DNA of 11,916 nt, from positions 1 through 11,916 of the forward strand of contig WJJR01000092.1 of NCBI GenBank assembly GCA_014729565.1. Direction: 5' to 3'. A program made the translations under genes and the position numbers. Shown here piece by piece: positions 1 through 5,605 of this stretch. The notes beneath the pieces are model-generated. The model did not search any database. It saw nothing but the letters and a program-made list of their open reading frames with translations, and was not told the origin of the DNA. Every line of letters begins with the position of its first letter. Position 1 is the stretch's first letter. Source of the stretch: Candidatus Zixiibacteriota bacterium. GTDB taxonomy: Bacteria; Zixibacteria; MSB-5A5; WJJR01.

Positions 1-147
1 GGATTGGTCCAACTGCTGCGGAAGCACAGCCAGTTTGTCGTCGTGGGCGAAGCCGCCGATGGTGAGCAGGCGGTGGAAGCGGCCAGTCGTCTGCGTCTCG
101 ATGTCGTGATCATGGCCGTCAGCATGCCGAAGCCCAGCTCAGCGTGA
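1..147 (+). pseudogene. Truncated response-regulator receiver domain fragment
   Basis: Frame 1 reads without interruption from the window edge to a TGA at 145-147 and gives 48 residues. The stretch VVVGEAADGEQAVEAA followed by LDVVIM and SMP is the alpha2-beta3 part of a NarL/LuxR-type receiver domain, where a sensor kinase normally phosphorylates an aspartate. Two defects are visible. The residue in the phospho-acceptor place (VIM-D-VSMP in the family) is alanine, codon GCC, one base from GAC. The reading frame then leaves the family right after SMP and stops seven codons on, where the inverted-repeat element at 126-346 begins. Half of the receiver and any output domain are missing, so this is very probably a dead fragment. 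The upstream part lies outside the window. An assembly join at about 126 is an alternative explanation. Confidence 0.7.
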
Positions 148-195
148 ATATGTAAAGCCGCGTAGCGGCGCTTATGTGTGTGGCGCCACGTTCAT

Positions 196-224
196 AGTCC
201 GCTTCGGCGGGCTTCTTGTATTTT
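196..224 (+). terminator. Possible plus-strand terminator inside the hairpin cluster
   Basis: AGTCCGC and GCGGGCT pair over 7 bp with one G-U, closed by a TTCG tetraloop (203-206) and followed by TCTTGTATTTT. This would stop transcription leaving the response-regulator remnant. The U-tract is interrupted, so efficiency is uncertain. Confidence 0.4.
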
Positions 225-225
225 A

Positions 226-247
226 ACACCCGGCTTCAGCCGGGTGT
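226..247. repeat. Perfect 9-bp stem-loop
   Basis: ACACCCGGC (226-234) and GCCGGGTGT (239-247) are exact reverse complements around a TTCA loop. It sits in the middle of the hairpin cluster. No T-run follows on either strand, so it is not a standard terminator. Confidence 0.6.
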
Positions 248-272
248 AACGAGTCCACCACATACTTTTTCC

Positions 273-294
273 AAAACCGTTTTAACGGTTTTTT
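273..294 (+). terminator. Terminator-like hairpin, possibly bidirectional
   Basis: AAAACCGT (273-280) pairs with ACGGTTTT (285-292) around TTTA, and the plus strand carries a six-T run (289-294) including the end of the stem. On the minus strand the same stem ends in TTTT, so it could act weakly both ways. It may simply be a component of the inverted-repeat element. Confidence 0.45.
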
Positions 295-318
295 GACTTC
301 CGGTGGTAAGTTCACCCC

Positions 319-368
319 ACATACTCACGCCGAGCTGGGGCTCGGCGCTCCAGAGGCTCGGCGGTCCG
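319..368 (+). repeat. Dispersed hairpin repeat, copy A
   Basis: The core hairpin is CGCCGAGC (328-335), loop TGGG, GCTCGGCG (340-347), followed by GGCTCGGCGGTCC (355-367). That 13-nt string recurs exactly in copy B at 5093-5105. The first 28 nt are also the right inverted end of the 126-346 element, and the inverted left end at 126-153 is a fourth, shorter relative (CACGCTGAGCTGGG on the minus strand). The sequence is noncoding and sits downstream of the thrS-infC terminator. Confidence 0.6.
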
Positions 369-411
369 TTTCGGTGCTCCGGGGTACGGTGCTGTACCGT
401 TCCGCCAATGC

Positions 412-437
412 AAAAAGGGACGCATGCGCTGCGCCCC
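412..437 (-). terminator. Rho-independent terminator of the thrS-infC operon
   Basis: Read on the minus strand, GGGGCGC pairs with GCGTCCC (7 bp, one G-U) around a 7-nt loop and is followed at once by TTTTT. It lies 34 nt after the infC stop codon. A second stem-loop (455-473, AAGCGGC/GCCGCTT, 7 bp) overlaps the infC stop codon. It makes infC the last gene of its transcript. Confidence 0.75.
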
Positions 438-471
438 TTCGGATGCTATATGCAAAGCGGCAATCGGCCGC

Positions 472-1182
472 TTATGACTTATTCGACTGGTTGGCCGCGA
501 CTTCTTCGGGTTTTTCGGCCTTGGGTTGCTGCTGTTGATCCGGCTGTTCGTCAGCGGGCTTGGAATCGTCGCCGGAGGATTCGGCCTTCTTCTTCGATTC
601 CTTTTCCTGCTGCTTCGGCTGTTCTTTCTTTTGTTTGCCGGCTCCCTTTTTGGGATCGATGATCAGCGACATCCGGCGCCCTTCCATGCGGACGCTGCTT
701 TCGGGCTGGCCGACGTCGGACAGCATCTCCTTGATGCGCTCCAGAATTTGATAGCCGAATTCGGTGTGGGTCATTTCGCGGCCGCGGAATTCGACATAGG
801 CGCGCACCTTGTGGCCATCCTGAAGGAACTCGCGCAGGCGGTTCGTCTTGAACTGGATATCGTGCTCGTCGATCTTCGGACGATACCGCATCTCCTTCAT
901 CTGCGTCGACTGCTGACGCTTCTTGGCCTTCTTCTGATTTTTCGCCTCTTCGTACTGGTACTTGCCGAAATCAAGGATGCGGCAGACCGGCGGACGTGCG
1001 TTGGGAGAAATCTCGACTAAATCCAGACCTTCGTTTTGCGCCATCTGCAGCGCTTCGCGGGTGTCCAAGATTCCGAGCTGTTCCCCGTCGGAGCCGATGA
1101 CACGGACCTGGGGGATACGGATCCGCCGGTTCACTCGCAATGAGGGTTCCGGACGGCTGTAGCGTTTACGTCGAATAGCTAT
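472..1182 (-). CDS. infC: Translation initiation factor IF-3
   Basis: IF3 binds the 30S subunit, keeps ribosomal subunits apart and checks start codon and initiator tRNA. The family signatures are clear: the N-terminal domain with GEQLGILDTREAL and DLVEISPNARPPVCRILDFGKY, a lysine-rich linker (EEAKNQKKAKKRQQ), and the C-terminal domain with KVRAYVEFRGREM and MEGRRMSLII. After the normal end (PKKG) about 60 extra residues rich in K, E, Q, S and D form a disordered tail; E. coli IF3 stops near this point. The only standard start (TTG, 1140) has no ribosome site. The frame stays open upstream to ATA (1180-1182), 9 nt after AGGAGG, giving 236 aa beginning (M)AIRRKRYSRP. ATT (1174-1176) is the alternative. 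Unusual AUU-type starts are the known basis of IF3 autoregulation in E. coli. It follows thrS by 41 nt. Product identity is certain; the start is inferred. Confidence 0.95.
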   Translation of the reverse strand: MAIRRKRYSRPEPSLRVNRRIRIPQVRVIGSDGEQLGILDTREALQMAQNEGLDLVEISPNARPPVCRILDFGKYQYEEAKNQKKAKKRQQSTQMKEMRYRPKIDEHDIQFKTNRLREFLQDGHKVRAYVEFRGREMTHTEFGYQILERIKEMLSDVGQPESSVRMEGRRMSLIIDPKKGAGKQKKEQPKQQEKESKKKAESSGDDSKPADEQPDQQQQPKAEKPEEVAANQSNKS

Positions 1183-1197
1183 GGAGACATACCTCCT
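1180..1197 (-). promoter_or_regulatory. infC ribosome binding site with rare AUA start codon
   Basis: On the minus strand AGGAGGT (1191-1197) is followed by ATA at 1180-1182, with 9 nt between AGGAGG and the codon. An ATG only 1 nt after AGGAGG (1188-1190) is out of frame and closes after three codons (ATG TCT CCA TAG). ATT at 1174-1176 is 15 nt away. No ATG, GTG or TTG is in frame near this site, so translation most likely starts at the AUA or AUU. Confidence 0.65.
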
Positions 1198-1223
1198 CGG
1201 AGCTGCGCGCTCCGATGCGTGGT

Positions 1224-3203
1224 TCAGGTGCCTTCCGCGTCGGCGCTGATTGACGTACCGTCAACGCCGGGGCGATTCTCCGCACGAATCCGTGCGGCAA
1301 ACTCGTCGACCGACATCGTCCCGAGATCCCGCCGTCCGTGAGCGCGGACCGACACCGTGTGGTCCTGGGATTCACGATCCCCAACAATTAACATATATGG
1401 AATCTTCTGCATCTCTGCTTCACGGATCTTCAACCCAATCTTCTCCGGCCGCGCGTCAACGTTGACACGCACGTCGGACGATTTGAGTTCATCCGCGAGG
1501 GCATAGGCATAATCTTCCACTTTCTCTGTAACAGATAATATGATCGCCTGTTCCGGCGCAAGCCAGACCGGGAAAGTCCCCGCGTGATGCTCGAGCAATA
1601 TGCCGAAAAACCTTTCAAGCGAACCGAGCAGTGCCCGGTGCACCATCACCGGACGGTGCTTCTGACCGTCGGATCCGATATAGCTGAGATCAAAACGTTC
1701 CGGCAAATTGAAATCGAACTGAATCGTGCCGCACTGCCACGATCGTCCAATCGCATCGCGCACGTGCAGATCGATTTTCGGTCCGTAGAACGCGCCCCCG
1801 CCCTCGTCGACGTCATACGTGTGGTTGCCCTGTTCCAAAGCGTGACGCAGTGCGTTCTCGGCCATCTCCCAGTCGGCGGGTTCGCCGATCGCTTTCTCCG
1901 GACGGGTCGACAGGCAAATGCGCACGTCGGGGAAACCGAACGCGGTGTACATACTCAACGAGAAATCGAGCACCGTGACGATTTCCTCTTCGACCTGGTC
2001 GCGCCGGCAGAAGATATGGGCATCGTCCTGTGTGAAGCCACGCACACGGAATAAGCCGTGCAGCACGCCGCCGCGCTCATAACGATAGACCGTGCCGAGT
2101 TCGGCCCAGCGCATCGGCAGATCGCGATACGAACGCAAGTCCGACTGGTAGATCAAAATGTGGAACGGGCAGTTCATCGGCTTGAGCTGATGCGGATTGT
2201 TCTCGACTTCGAACGGTGGATACATGTTTTCCGCATAGAAGCCGGTATGGCCCGATTGCTCCCATAATCCGAGCCGCGCGATATGCGGTGAGTAGACCAG
2301 CTCGTAGCCCGATTCCTCGTGACGTTTGTACCAGTAGTCCTCAATGCGTCGGCGGATGAATGCGCCCCGGGGATGCCAGAGTACAAGCCCCGCCCCGGAA
2401 TTCTCATCAATCGAGAAGAGTTTGAGTTGCTTTCCGAGACGGCGGTGATCGCGGCGTTCGGCCTCTTCCCGGCGGTGCATGAAGTCGGAGAGCAGCTTCT
2501 TGTCGGGATAGGCGACACCATAAATACGCTGCAACTGCGGATTGCCCTCGGCATCACGCCAGTAGGCGCCCGCAATATTCAGCAGCTTGAACGCCTTGAT
2601 TTTCCCCGTCGAGGGGATATGCGGACCACGGCACAAGTCGAGGAAACGCGAACTGGTGTAATAGCTGATTTGCTCGCCCTCTTCCTCGAACTTGTCGAGC
2701 AGTTCGAGTTTGTACTGCTCGCCGCGTTCGCCGAAGATTTGGCGGGCCACATCGAGATCGCACTCGTTGCGCTTGAACGGCGCGTCCTCGGCGATGATTT
2801 CGCTCATGCGTTCTTCGAACTTCTCGAGATCCTCCGGCGTGAACGGTTTGGGCGGATCGAAATCGTAGTAGAAGCCCTCTTCGATCGGCGGACCGATAGC
2901 CAGCTTGGTCCCGGGGACCAATTCGGTCACGGCCTGCGCCATGACATGAGCCGACGAATGCCAGAACACCTCGCGTCCTTCGGGATCGGCGAAGGTGAGA
3001 ATCTGGATGGGTCCGCTTTCGTCGAGCGGCGCACGGAGATCGCGCACGCTGCCGTTGAGCTTGATCGCCAGGGCGTCCCGGGCCAGCTTCTTGCCGATCG
3101 AGGCGGCGATATCGTATCCGGTCGTCCCCGGCGGATACTCGCGTTCGGAGCCGTCGGGGAGCGTTACCGTGATCGTACCTTTTGATGCTTCAGTGGTCTT
3201 CAT
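1224..3203 (-). CDS. thrS: Threonyl-tRNA synthetase
   Basis: This class II enzyme charges tRNA-Thr with threonine using ATP in the cytoplasm. From ATG 3203 it has 659 aa, close to the usual length. Domains in order: TGS (about 10-70, ITVTLPDGSEREYPPG), editing domain (about 75-235) with HSSAH (H82, H86) and CRGPH (C191, H195), class II core (about 270-545) and anticodon-binding domain (about 547-645). The zinc ligands corresponding to E. coli C334/H385/H511 are present: C345 in PMNCPFH, H396 in DDAHIF and H522 in VMVHRA. Motif 2 (YRYERGGVLHGLFRVRGF) and motif 3 (HRALLGSLERF) are intact. The frame stays open to 3314, but those 37 residues precede the TGS domain, lack family features and nearly reach the tRNA, so I prefer 3203. 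It lies between tRNA-Val and infC; thrS-infC is a common conserved order. Confidence 0.97.
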   Translation of the reverse strand: MKTTEASKGTITVTLPDGSEREYPPGTTGYDIAASIGKKLARDALAIKLNGSVRDLRAPLDESGPIQILTFADPEGREVFWHSSAHVMAQAVTELVPGTKLAIGPPIEEGFYYDFDPPKPFTPEDLEKFEERMSEIIAEDAPFKRNECDLDVARQIFGERGEQYKLELLDKFEEEGEQISYYTSSRFLDLCRGPHIPSTGKIKAFKLLNIAGAYWRDAEGNPQLQRIYGVAYPDKKLLSDFMHRREEAERRDHRRLGKQLKLFSIDENSGAGLVLWHPRGAFIRRRIEDYWYKRHEESGYELVYSPHIARLGLWEQSGHTGFYAENMYPPFEVENNPHQLKPMNCPFHILIYQSDLRSYRDLPMRWAELGTVYRYERGGVLHGLFRVRGFTQDDAHIFCRRDQVEEEIVTVLDFSLSMYTAFGFPDVRICLSTRPEKAIGEPADWEMAENALRHALEQGNHTYDVDEGGGAFYGPKIDLHVRDAIGRSWQCGTIQFDFNLPERFDLSYIGSDGQKHRPVMVHRALLGSLERFFGILLEHHAGTFPVWLAPEQAIILSVTEKVEDYAYALADELKSSDVRVNVDARPEKIGLKIREAEMQKIPYMLIVGDRESQDHTVSVRAHGRRDLGTMSVDEFAARIRAENRPGVDGTSISADAEGT

Positions 3204-3315
3204 AACTCTTAACCTAATACGTGAGAAGCTACACCATGTTTTCGGTGTCGACCGGCCCTGCTGATGTTCGATGGAGTATGGCCCATGCCCACAATGACGG
3301 GCCCGAAGAGGCACA
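3204..3315 (-). promoter_or_regulatory. thrS leader between tRNA-Val and thrS
   Basis: This 112-nt noncoding gap holds no promoter I can defend and no terminator with a U-run after the tRNA. Read-through from the tRNA promoter into thrS is therefore possible. Small stems can be drawn (ACACC/GGTGT around an 8-nt loop near 3231-3250), but there is no T-box: no specifier loop and no conserved T-box sequence. Ribosome pairing ahead of ATG 3203 is weak (AGG or AAGAG). Confidence 0.4.
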
Positions 3316-3392
3316 TGGTGGGCGATACTGGAATCGAACCAGTGACCTCTTGCATGTCAAGCAAGCACTCTAACCATCTGAGCTAATCGCCC
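3316..3392 (-). tRNA. tRNA-Val (GAC anticodon)
   Basis: The minus strand folds as a complete cloverleaf. The acceptor stem GGGCGAT/ATCGCCC has 7 perfect pairs. The D arm is GCTC/GAGT with one G-U, the anticodon stem CTTGC/GCAAG closes the loop TTGACAT with anticodon GAC (3356-3358), and the T arm ACTGG/CCAGT closes TTCGATT. The discriminator is A, and CCA is encoded (3316-3318). The variable loop is short. GAC reads the valine codons GUC and GUU. It sits 8-16 nt downstream of a sigma-70-like promoter and 112 nt ahead of thrS. Confidence 0.95.
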
Positions 3393-3407
3393 CACCAGCA
3401 TCAGGCA

Positions 3408-3436
3408 ATGATATTCGGTTCTCTCGGTTAGCGCAA
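3408..3436 (-). promoter_or_regulatory. Sigma-70-type promoter for tRNA-Val
   Basis: On the minus strand TTGCGC (3431-3436) is followed after exactly 17 nt by TATCAT (3408-3413), five of six matches to TATAAT. The predicted start falls just ahead of the tRNA 5' end at 3392, as is usual for tRNA genes. An inverted repeat (AGCGCAA/TTGCGCT, 3430-3448) overlaps the -35 box; without a U-run it is not a clear terminator for the upstream HDOD gene. Confidence 0.55.
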
Positions 3437-3498
3437 GTCCTTTGCGCTGACCAATTAATGGACTTGATTGATCTGTGGACTGAGTCGGCGGTGGCGCC

Positions 3499-4509
3499 TC
3501 ATCCCTTGAGCATTTCCAGGAAGATCTCGGAGCGGCCGAATTCGGCCATGACCAGCGAGCAGACATCGGCCAGAGACTCCTCGTGGACACCGAATTCGGC
3601 GGCCACATCCCAATTCATAATGGGCACGACCTTCTGATTCACCGGGCGCGAATCCATGGTCCAATGGGCCAAATAGTCGGCCACGTGGACGACCTTGGCC
3701 AAACGGTTGTTTTCACCGTCCGGGACGTCCAAATCGTGGTGATGGCTGATCGCCTGGCAGAGCGCCTCGGGCAGGTTCCACCGCCCGGCGAGATACCCTC
3801 CAATCTCGCCGTGCGTGACACCCATGACCTCGCGCTCGACATGCTGGTCGTCGACCACCCCAAAATCGTGATGGCTGCTCACCCGCGCATACATCTCCGG
3901 GAGCTGCCACACGAGGATCATCTTGCCGATATCGTGGAGCAATCCCGCGCTGAATCCCTCTTCCCCGCCGCGCATGACCTGATCGGACAGTTTGAATCCG
4001 TGGAGGACACGGGCGGCCGATGCGGTGGCCAGCGAGTGGCGCCAGAAATTGTCCTGATATTCATCGTCGAGGTCGGCATTCTTGAAGGCATCCCCCATGG
4101 ATGATGAGAGTACCAGCGAGCGGATCGCTTCCATACCCAGTGTCACCACCGCCTGACGCACCGACACGACCGGTTGTGAGAGGCCGTAGTAGGCCGAGTT
4201 GGCCATCCGCAGTACCCGCGCCGAGGTGCCCGGGTCTTCCGCCAGAATCTTAGCCACGTCGTAGGCCGACGCCTGGGGATTGGTCAGGACGCGATTGATC
4301 TGAGAGAATACCACCGGCGGAGTCGGCAGGCGGTCGATCTGGCCGATCAATTCGAGCACGTCGCCGCCCGACATTGTCCCCGACGGCATCTGGATCTCGT
4401 CGACACGTTTGCCGGTGGTCTGACTCGGTTGTTGGGTGGATTTGTCGGTTGATGCGTCGCCGGGTGATGGAGTTGCACGGCGCCATGTCACGGGTAATTT
4501 AGGACTCAT
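3499..4509 (-). CDS. HDOD-domain signalling protein
   Basis: HDOD is an HD-superfamily domain found in bacterial signalling and motility regulators; its biochemical activity is generally unknown. From ATG 4509 the protein has 336 aa. A low-complexity start of about 45 residues is followed by a single HDOD domain: LIGQIDRLPTPPVVFSQINR, then DPGTSARVLRMANSAYYG, then an HD-like helical half. Histidine and aspartate positions of a true HD site are all present: H158 (FWRH), H192-D193 (LLHDIGK), H233 (VTHGEIG), HHH at 256-258 and D278 (HVADYL). There is no GYP motif, so it is not an HD-GYP phosphodiesterase. No membrane segment or second domain is seen. It lies just downstream of the flgM-like gene and probably shares its sigma-28 promoter, suggesting a motility role. 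The start is uncertain: GTG 4587, ATG 4389 and ATG 4374 are alternatives, and none has a strong ribosome site. Confidence 0.85.
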   Translation of the reverse strand: MSPKLPVTWRRATPSPGDASTDKSTQQPSQTTGKRVDEIQMPSGTMSGGDVLELIGQIDRLPTPPVVFSQINRVLTNPQASAYDVAKILAEDPGTSARVLRMANSAYYGLSQPVVSVRQAVVTLGMEAIRSLVLSSSMGDAFKNADLDDEYQDNFWRHSLATASAARVLHGFKLSDQVMRGGEEGFSAGLLHDIGKMILVWQLPEMYARVSSHHDFGVVDDQHVEREVMGVTHGEIGGYLAGRWNLPEALCQAISHHHDLDVPDGENNRLAKVVHVADYLAHWTMDSRPVNQKVVPIMNWDVAAEFGVHEESLADVCSLVMAEFGRSEIFLEMLKG

Positions 4510-4594
4510 GAGCGACAGAAACCCGGTTGCAGTTGACCCGCCTGTGGCGAGCGGAGAGCGTTCTGGACGGGCGCTCGACGGCGCCACGCCATCG

Positions 4595-4939
4595 TCAGAT
4601 ATCCCACTGATTCAGCAGGCGGTCGACCACGTCGGAGAGCACCCGATAATCGTCGTAGGCGCCCTGCTCGGTGTTGCGGCGGGCCTGCTCGACACGGCCC
4701 TCACGGACCTTGCCGTCGGAGCTGGCATTCAGATCACCATTGTCGATCAAGTCAGCCACCGTATTACGGAGGCTGGCGTCCTCGTGGAGGTCCGACACCT
4801 GCCGTTGGGGTGCACTCGGCTGAGCCGTTTGGGGCGTACCCTCCGATTCCCGTGTCTGACGGGTCTTGTCGGGGCGCTGTACGCTCTTCGGGTCCATGCC
4901 GGTCTTCCCAATGTGTCCAGAGTCGTGAATCGACGTCAT
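4595..4939 (-). CDS. flgM: FlgM-like anti-sigma-28 factor
   Basis: FlgM binds and inhibits sigma-28 (FliA) until it is exported through the finished hook-basal body. The 114-aa product is close to FlgM length and charged throughout, with a disordered N-terminal half rich in Q, T, S, P and D. The C-terminal region is family-like: a short helix (SLRNTVADLI), then KVREGRVEQARRNTEQGAYDD, matching the FlgM pattern of KV..L...I..G.Y, then a last helix (YRVLSDVVDRLLNQW). ATG 4939 follows AGGTGG closely. Independent support comes from a near-consensus sigma-28 promoter 25-52 nt upstream, the expected autoregulatory arrangement. The HDOD gene follows directly. Sequence similarity alone is modest; promoter and flagellar context raise confidence. 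Confidence 0.75.
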   Translation of the reverse strand: MTSIHDSGHIGKTGMDPKSVQRPDKTRQTRESEGTPQTAQPSAPQRQVSDLHEDASLRNTVADLIDNGDLNASSDGKVREGRVEQARRNTEQGAYDDYRVLSDVVDRLLNQWDI

Positions 4940-4964
4940 AAGCCACCTATACCTCTCATTAGGT

Positions 4965-4991
4965 ATATCGGCGTGAAAAGCCGGGGAATTA
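4965..4991 (-). promoter_or_regulatory. Sigma-28 (FliA) promoter of flgM-HDOD
   Basis: On the minus strand TAAT (4988-4991), 15 nt, then GCCGATAT (4965-4972). The E. coli consensus is TAAA, 15 nt, GCCGATAA, so spacing is exact and 10 of 12 box bases agree. It lies 25 nt ahead of the FlgM-like start codon with no other gene between. Confidence 0.75.
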
Positions 4992-5054
4992 CCCTTGGGT
5001 GATGGATTTGGGTGGACTGTAAGGCGAGGACATTGTTGGGACGATGGACGAACA

Positions 5055-5107
5055 CACGTCGAGCTGGGGGTTCGACACTGCTCACCCTGAAGGGCTCGGC
5101 GGTCCCG
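5055..5107 (+). repeat. Dispersed hairpin repeat, copy B
   Basis: It starts CACGTCGAGCTGGGGG and continues through TTCGAC, GCTCACCCTGAAG and GGCTCGGCGGTCC. Copy C (minus strand, near 11631-11688) shares CGAGCTGG, GTTCG and the exact 13-mer GCTCACCCTGAAG. Copy A shares CGAGCTGGGG and GGCTCGGCGGTCC. The stem here is GTCGA/TCGAC; copy A has GCCGA/TCGGC, a compensated base-pair change. CGGCGGTCC is repeated again at 5114-5122. It occupies the gap after the flagellar chaperone gene, where a terminator would be expected. Confidence 0.6.
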
Positions 5108-5126
5108 GGTTGGCGGCGGTCCGGTG

Positions 5127-5573
5127 CTAGGGGCGCTGGTCGATGAATTGTGGTTCGCCGGCGGATTTGTTCATGCCGGAGAGGAGCATGCGGCCAACAC
5201 CGATTTGGCCCAATTCGGTTTGGTACTCGGCCTTTTTGCGGGCGGCGATTTGGGCGCAATCGGCCACGACGTCCTGCGTGCGCTTGATCAGTTCGGTGAT
5301 ATTCGCCAGCGCGGCAGCCACCGGTGCACTGCGGATGACACGGTCGAATTCATCAGGGGACTGATCGCGCAGTTGGCGCAGCGTTTGTTCGCTCTGCTCG
5401 ATGCGGGATTGGACGGCGGTGATTTCCTGCTGGATATCGGGAATGTCGCCCGGTGAGTCCTGCTGGAGTGCATCGCGTTGTTTATCGGTCAGGAAGAACA
5501 GTTCACGATAGAACGTGAGTTCATCGGCAATCGCATTGGTCAATTGTCGCTCTGGCGAAATGGAGGCGGTCAT
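5127..5573 (-). CDS. FlgN/FliT-type flagellar export chaperone
   Basis: The 148-aa product is almost entirely predicted helix with heptad-like spacing. An N-terminal part (DELTFYRELFFLTDKQRDAL) resembles the FlgN opening, a middle coiled coil (QQEITAVQSRIEQSEQTLRQL) follows, and the end (RKKAEYQTELGQIG...GEPQFIDQR) recalls the FlgN C-terminus. FlgN carries the hook-filament junction proteins FlgK and FlgL to the export gate; FliT carries FliD. Similarity points to FlgN, but its place directly after fliD-fliS is the usual fliT slot, so I give the class only. I chose ATG 5573 because GGGAAGG lies 8 nt upstream; GTG 5609 would overlap the fliS stop and add 12 residues. No signal peptide, membrane segment or cofactor motif is seen. 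Confidence 0.7.
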   Translation of the reverse strand: MTASISPERQLTNAIADELTFYRELFFLTDKQRDALQQDSPGDIPDIQQEITAVQSRIEQSEQTLRQLRDQSPDEFDRVIRSAPVAAALANITELIKRTQDVVADCAQIAARKKAEYQTELGQIGVGRMLLSGMNKSAGEPQFIDQRP

Positions 5574-5605
5574 ATCAATTACCTTCCCTGGCAAACGGAT
5601 CGTTA

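Larger units (their letters stand above)
126..346. mobile_element. MITE-like hairpin-rich element with 28-nt imperfect terminal inverted repeats
   Basis: The left end (126-153) and the reverse complement of the right end (319-346) match at 24 of 28 positions without gaps; both contain CCCAGCTC and TATGT. Between them there is no gene but a run of stem-loops: 157-169, the palindrome GTGGCGCCAC at 180-189, 196-213 with a TTCG loop, a perfect 9-bp stem at 226-247, and an A/T-flanked stem at 273-292. The left end coincides with the point where the response-regulator fragment loses its family match, as expected for an insertion. Small size, inverted ends and no transposase describe a non-autonomous MITE-like or composite repeat element. 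I see no clear target-site duplication, so mobility is inferred. It could also be several short nested palindromic repeats. Confidence 0.5.

Noticed and set aside
126..412. Integron attC array or CRISPR
   Set aside because: No regularly spaced identical repeats, no attC core site pair, and no cassette genes or integrase.
293..662. Small plus-strand frames of 81 and 119 codons
   Set aside because: They cross hairpins, a terminator and the infC 3' end; composition shows no protein-like constraint.
526..1020. 164-codon plus-strand frame opposite infC
   Set aside because: Antisense shadow of the well-conserved IF3 gene; leucine/phenylalanine-rich because it mirrors the lysine/glutamate-rich tail.
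2319..3185. 288-codon plus-strand frame opposite thrS
   Set aside because: Shadow of thrS, whose minus-strand frame carries all synthetase motifs.
3204..3314. Longer thrS start at 3314
   Set aside because: Adds 37 residues without family similarity that nearly touch the tRNA; ATG 3203 places the TGS domain normally.
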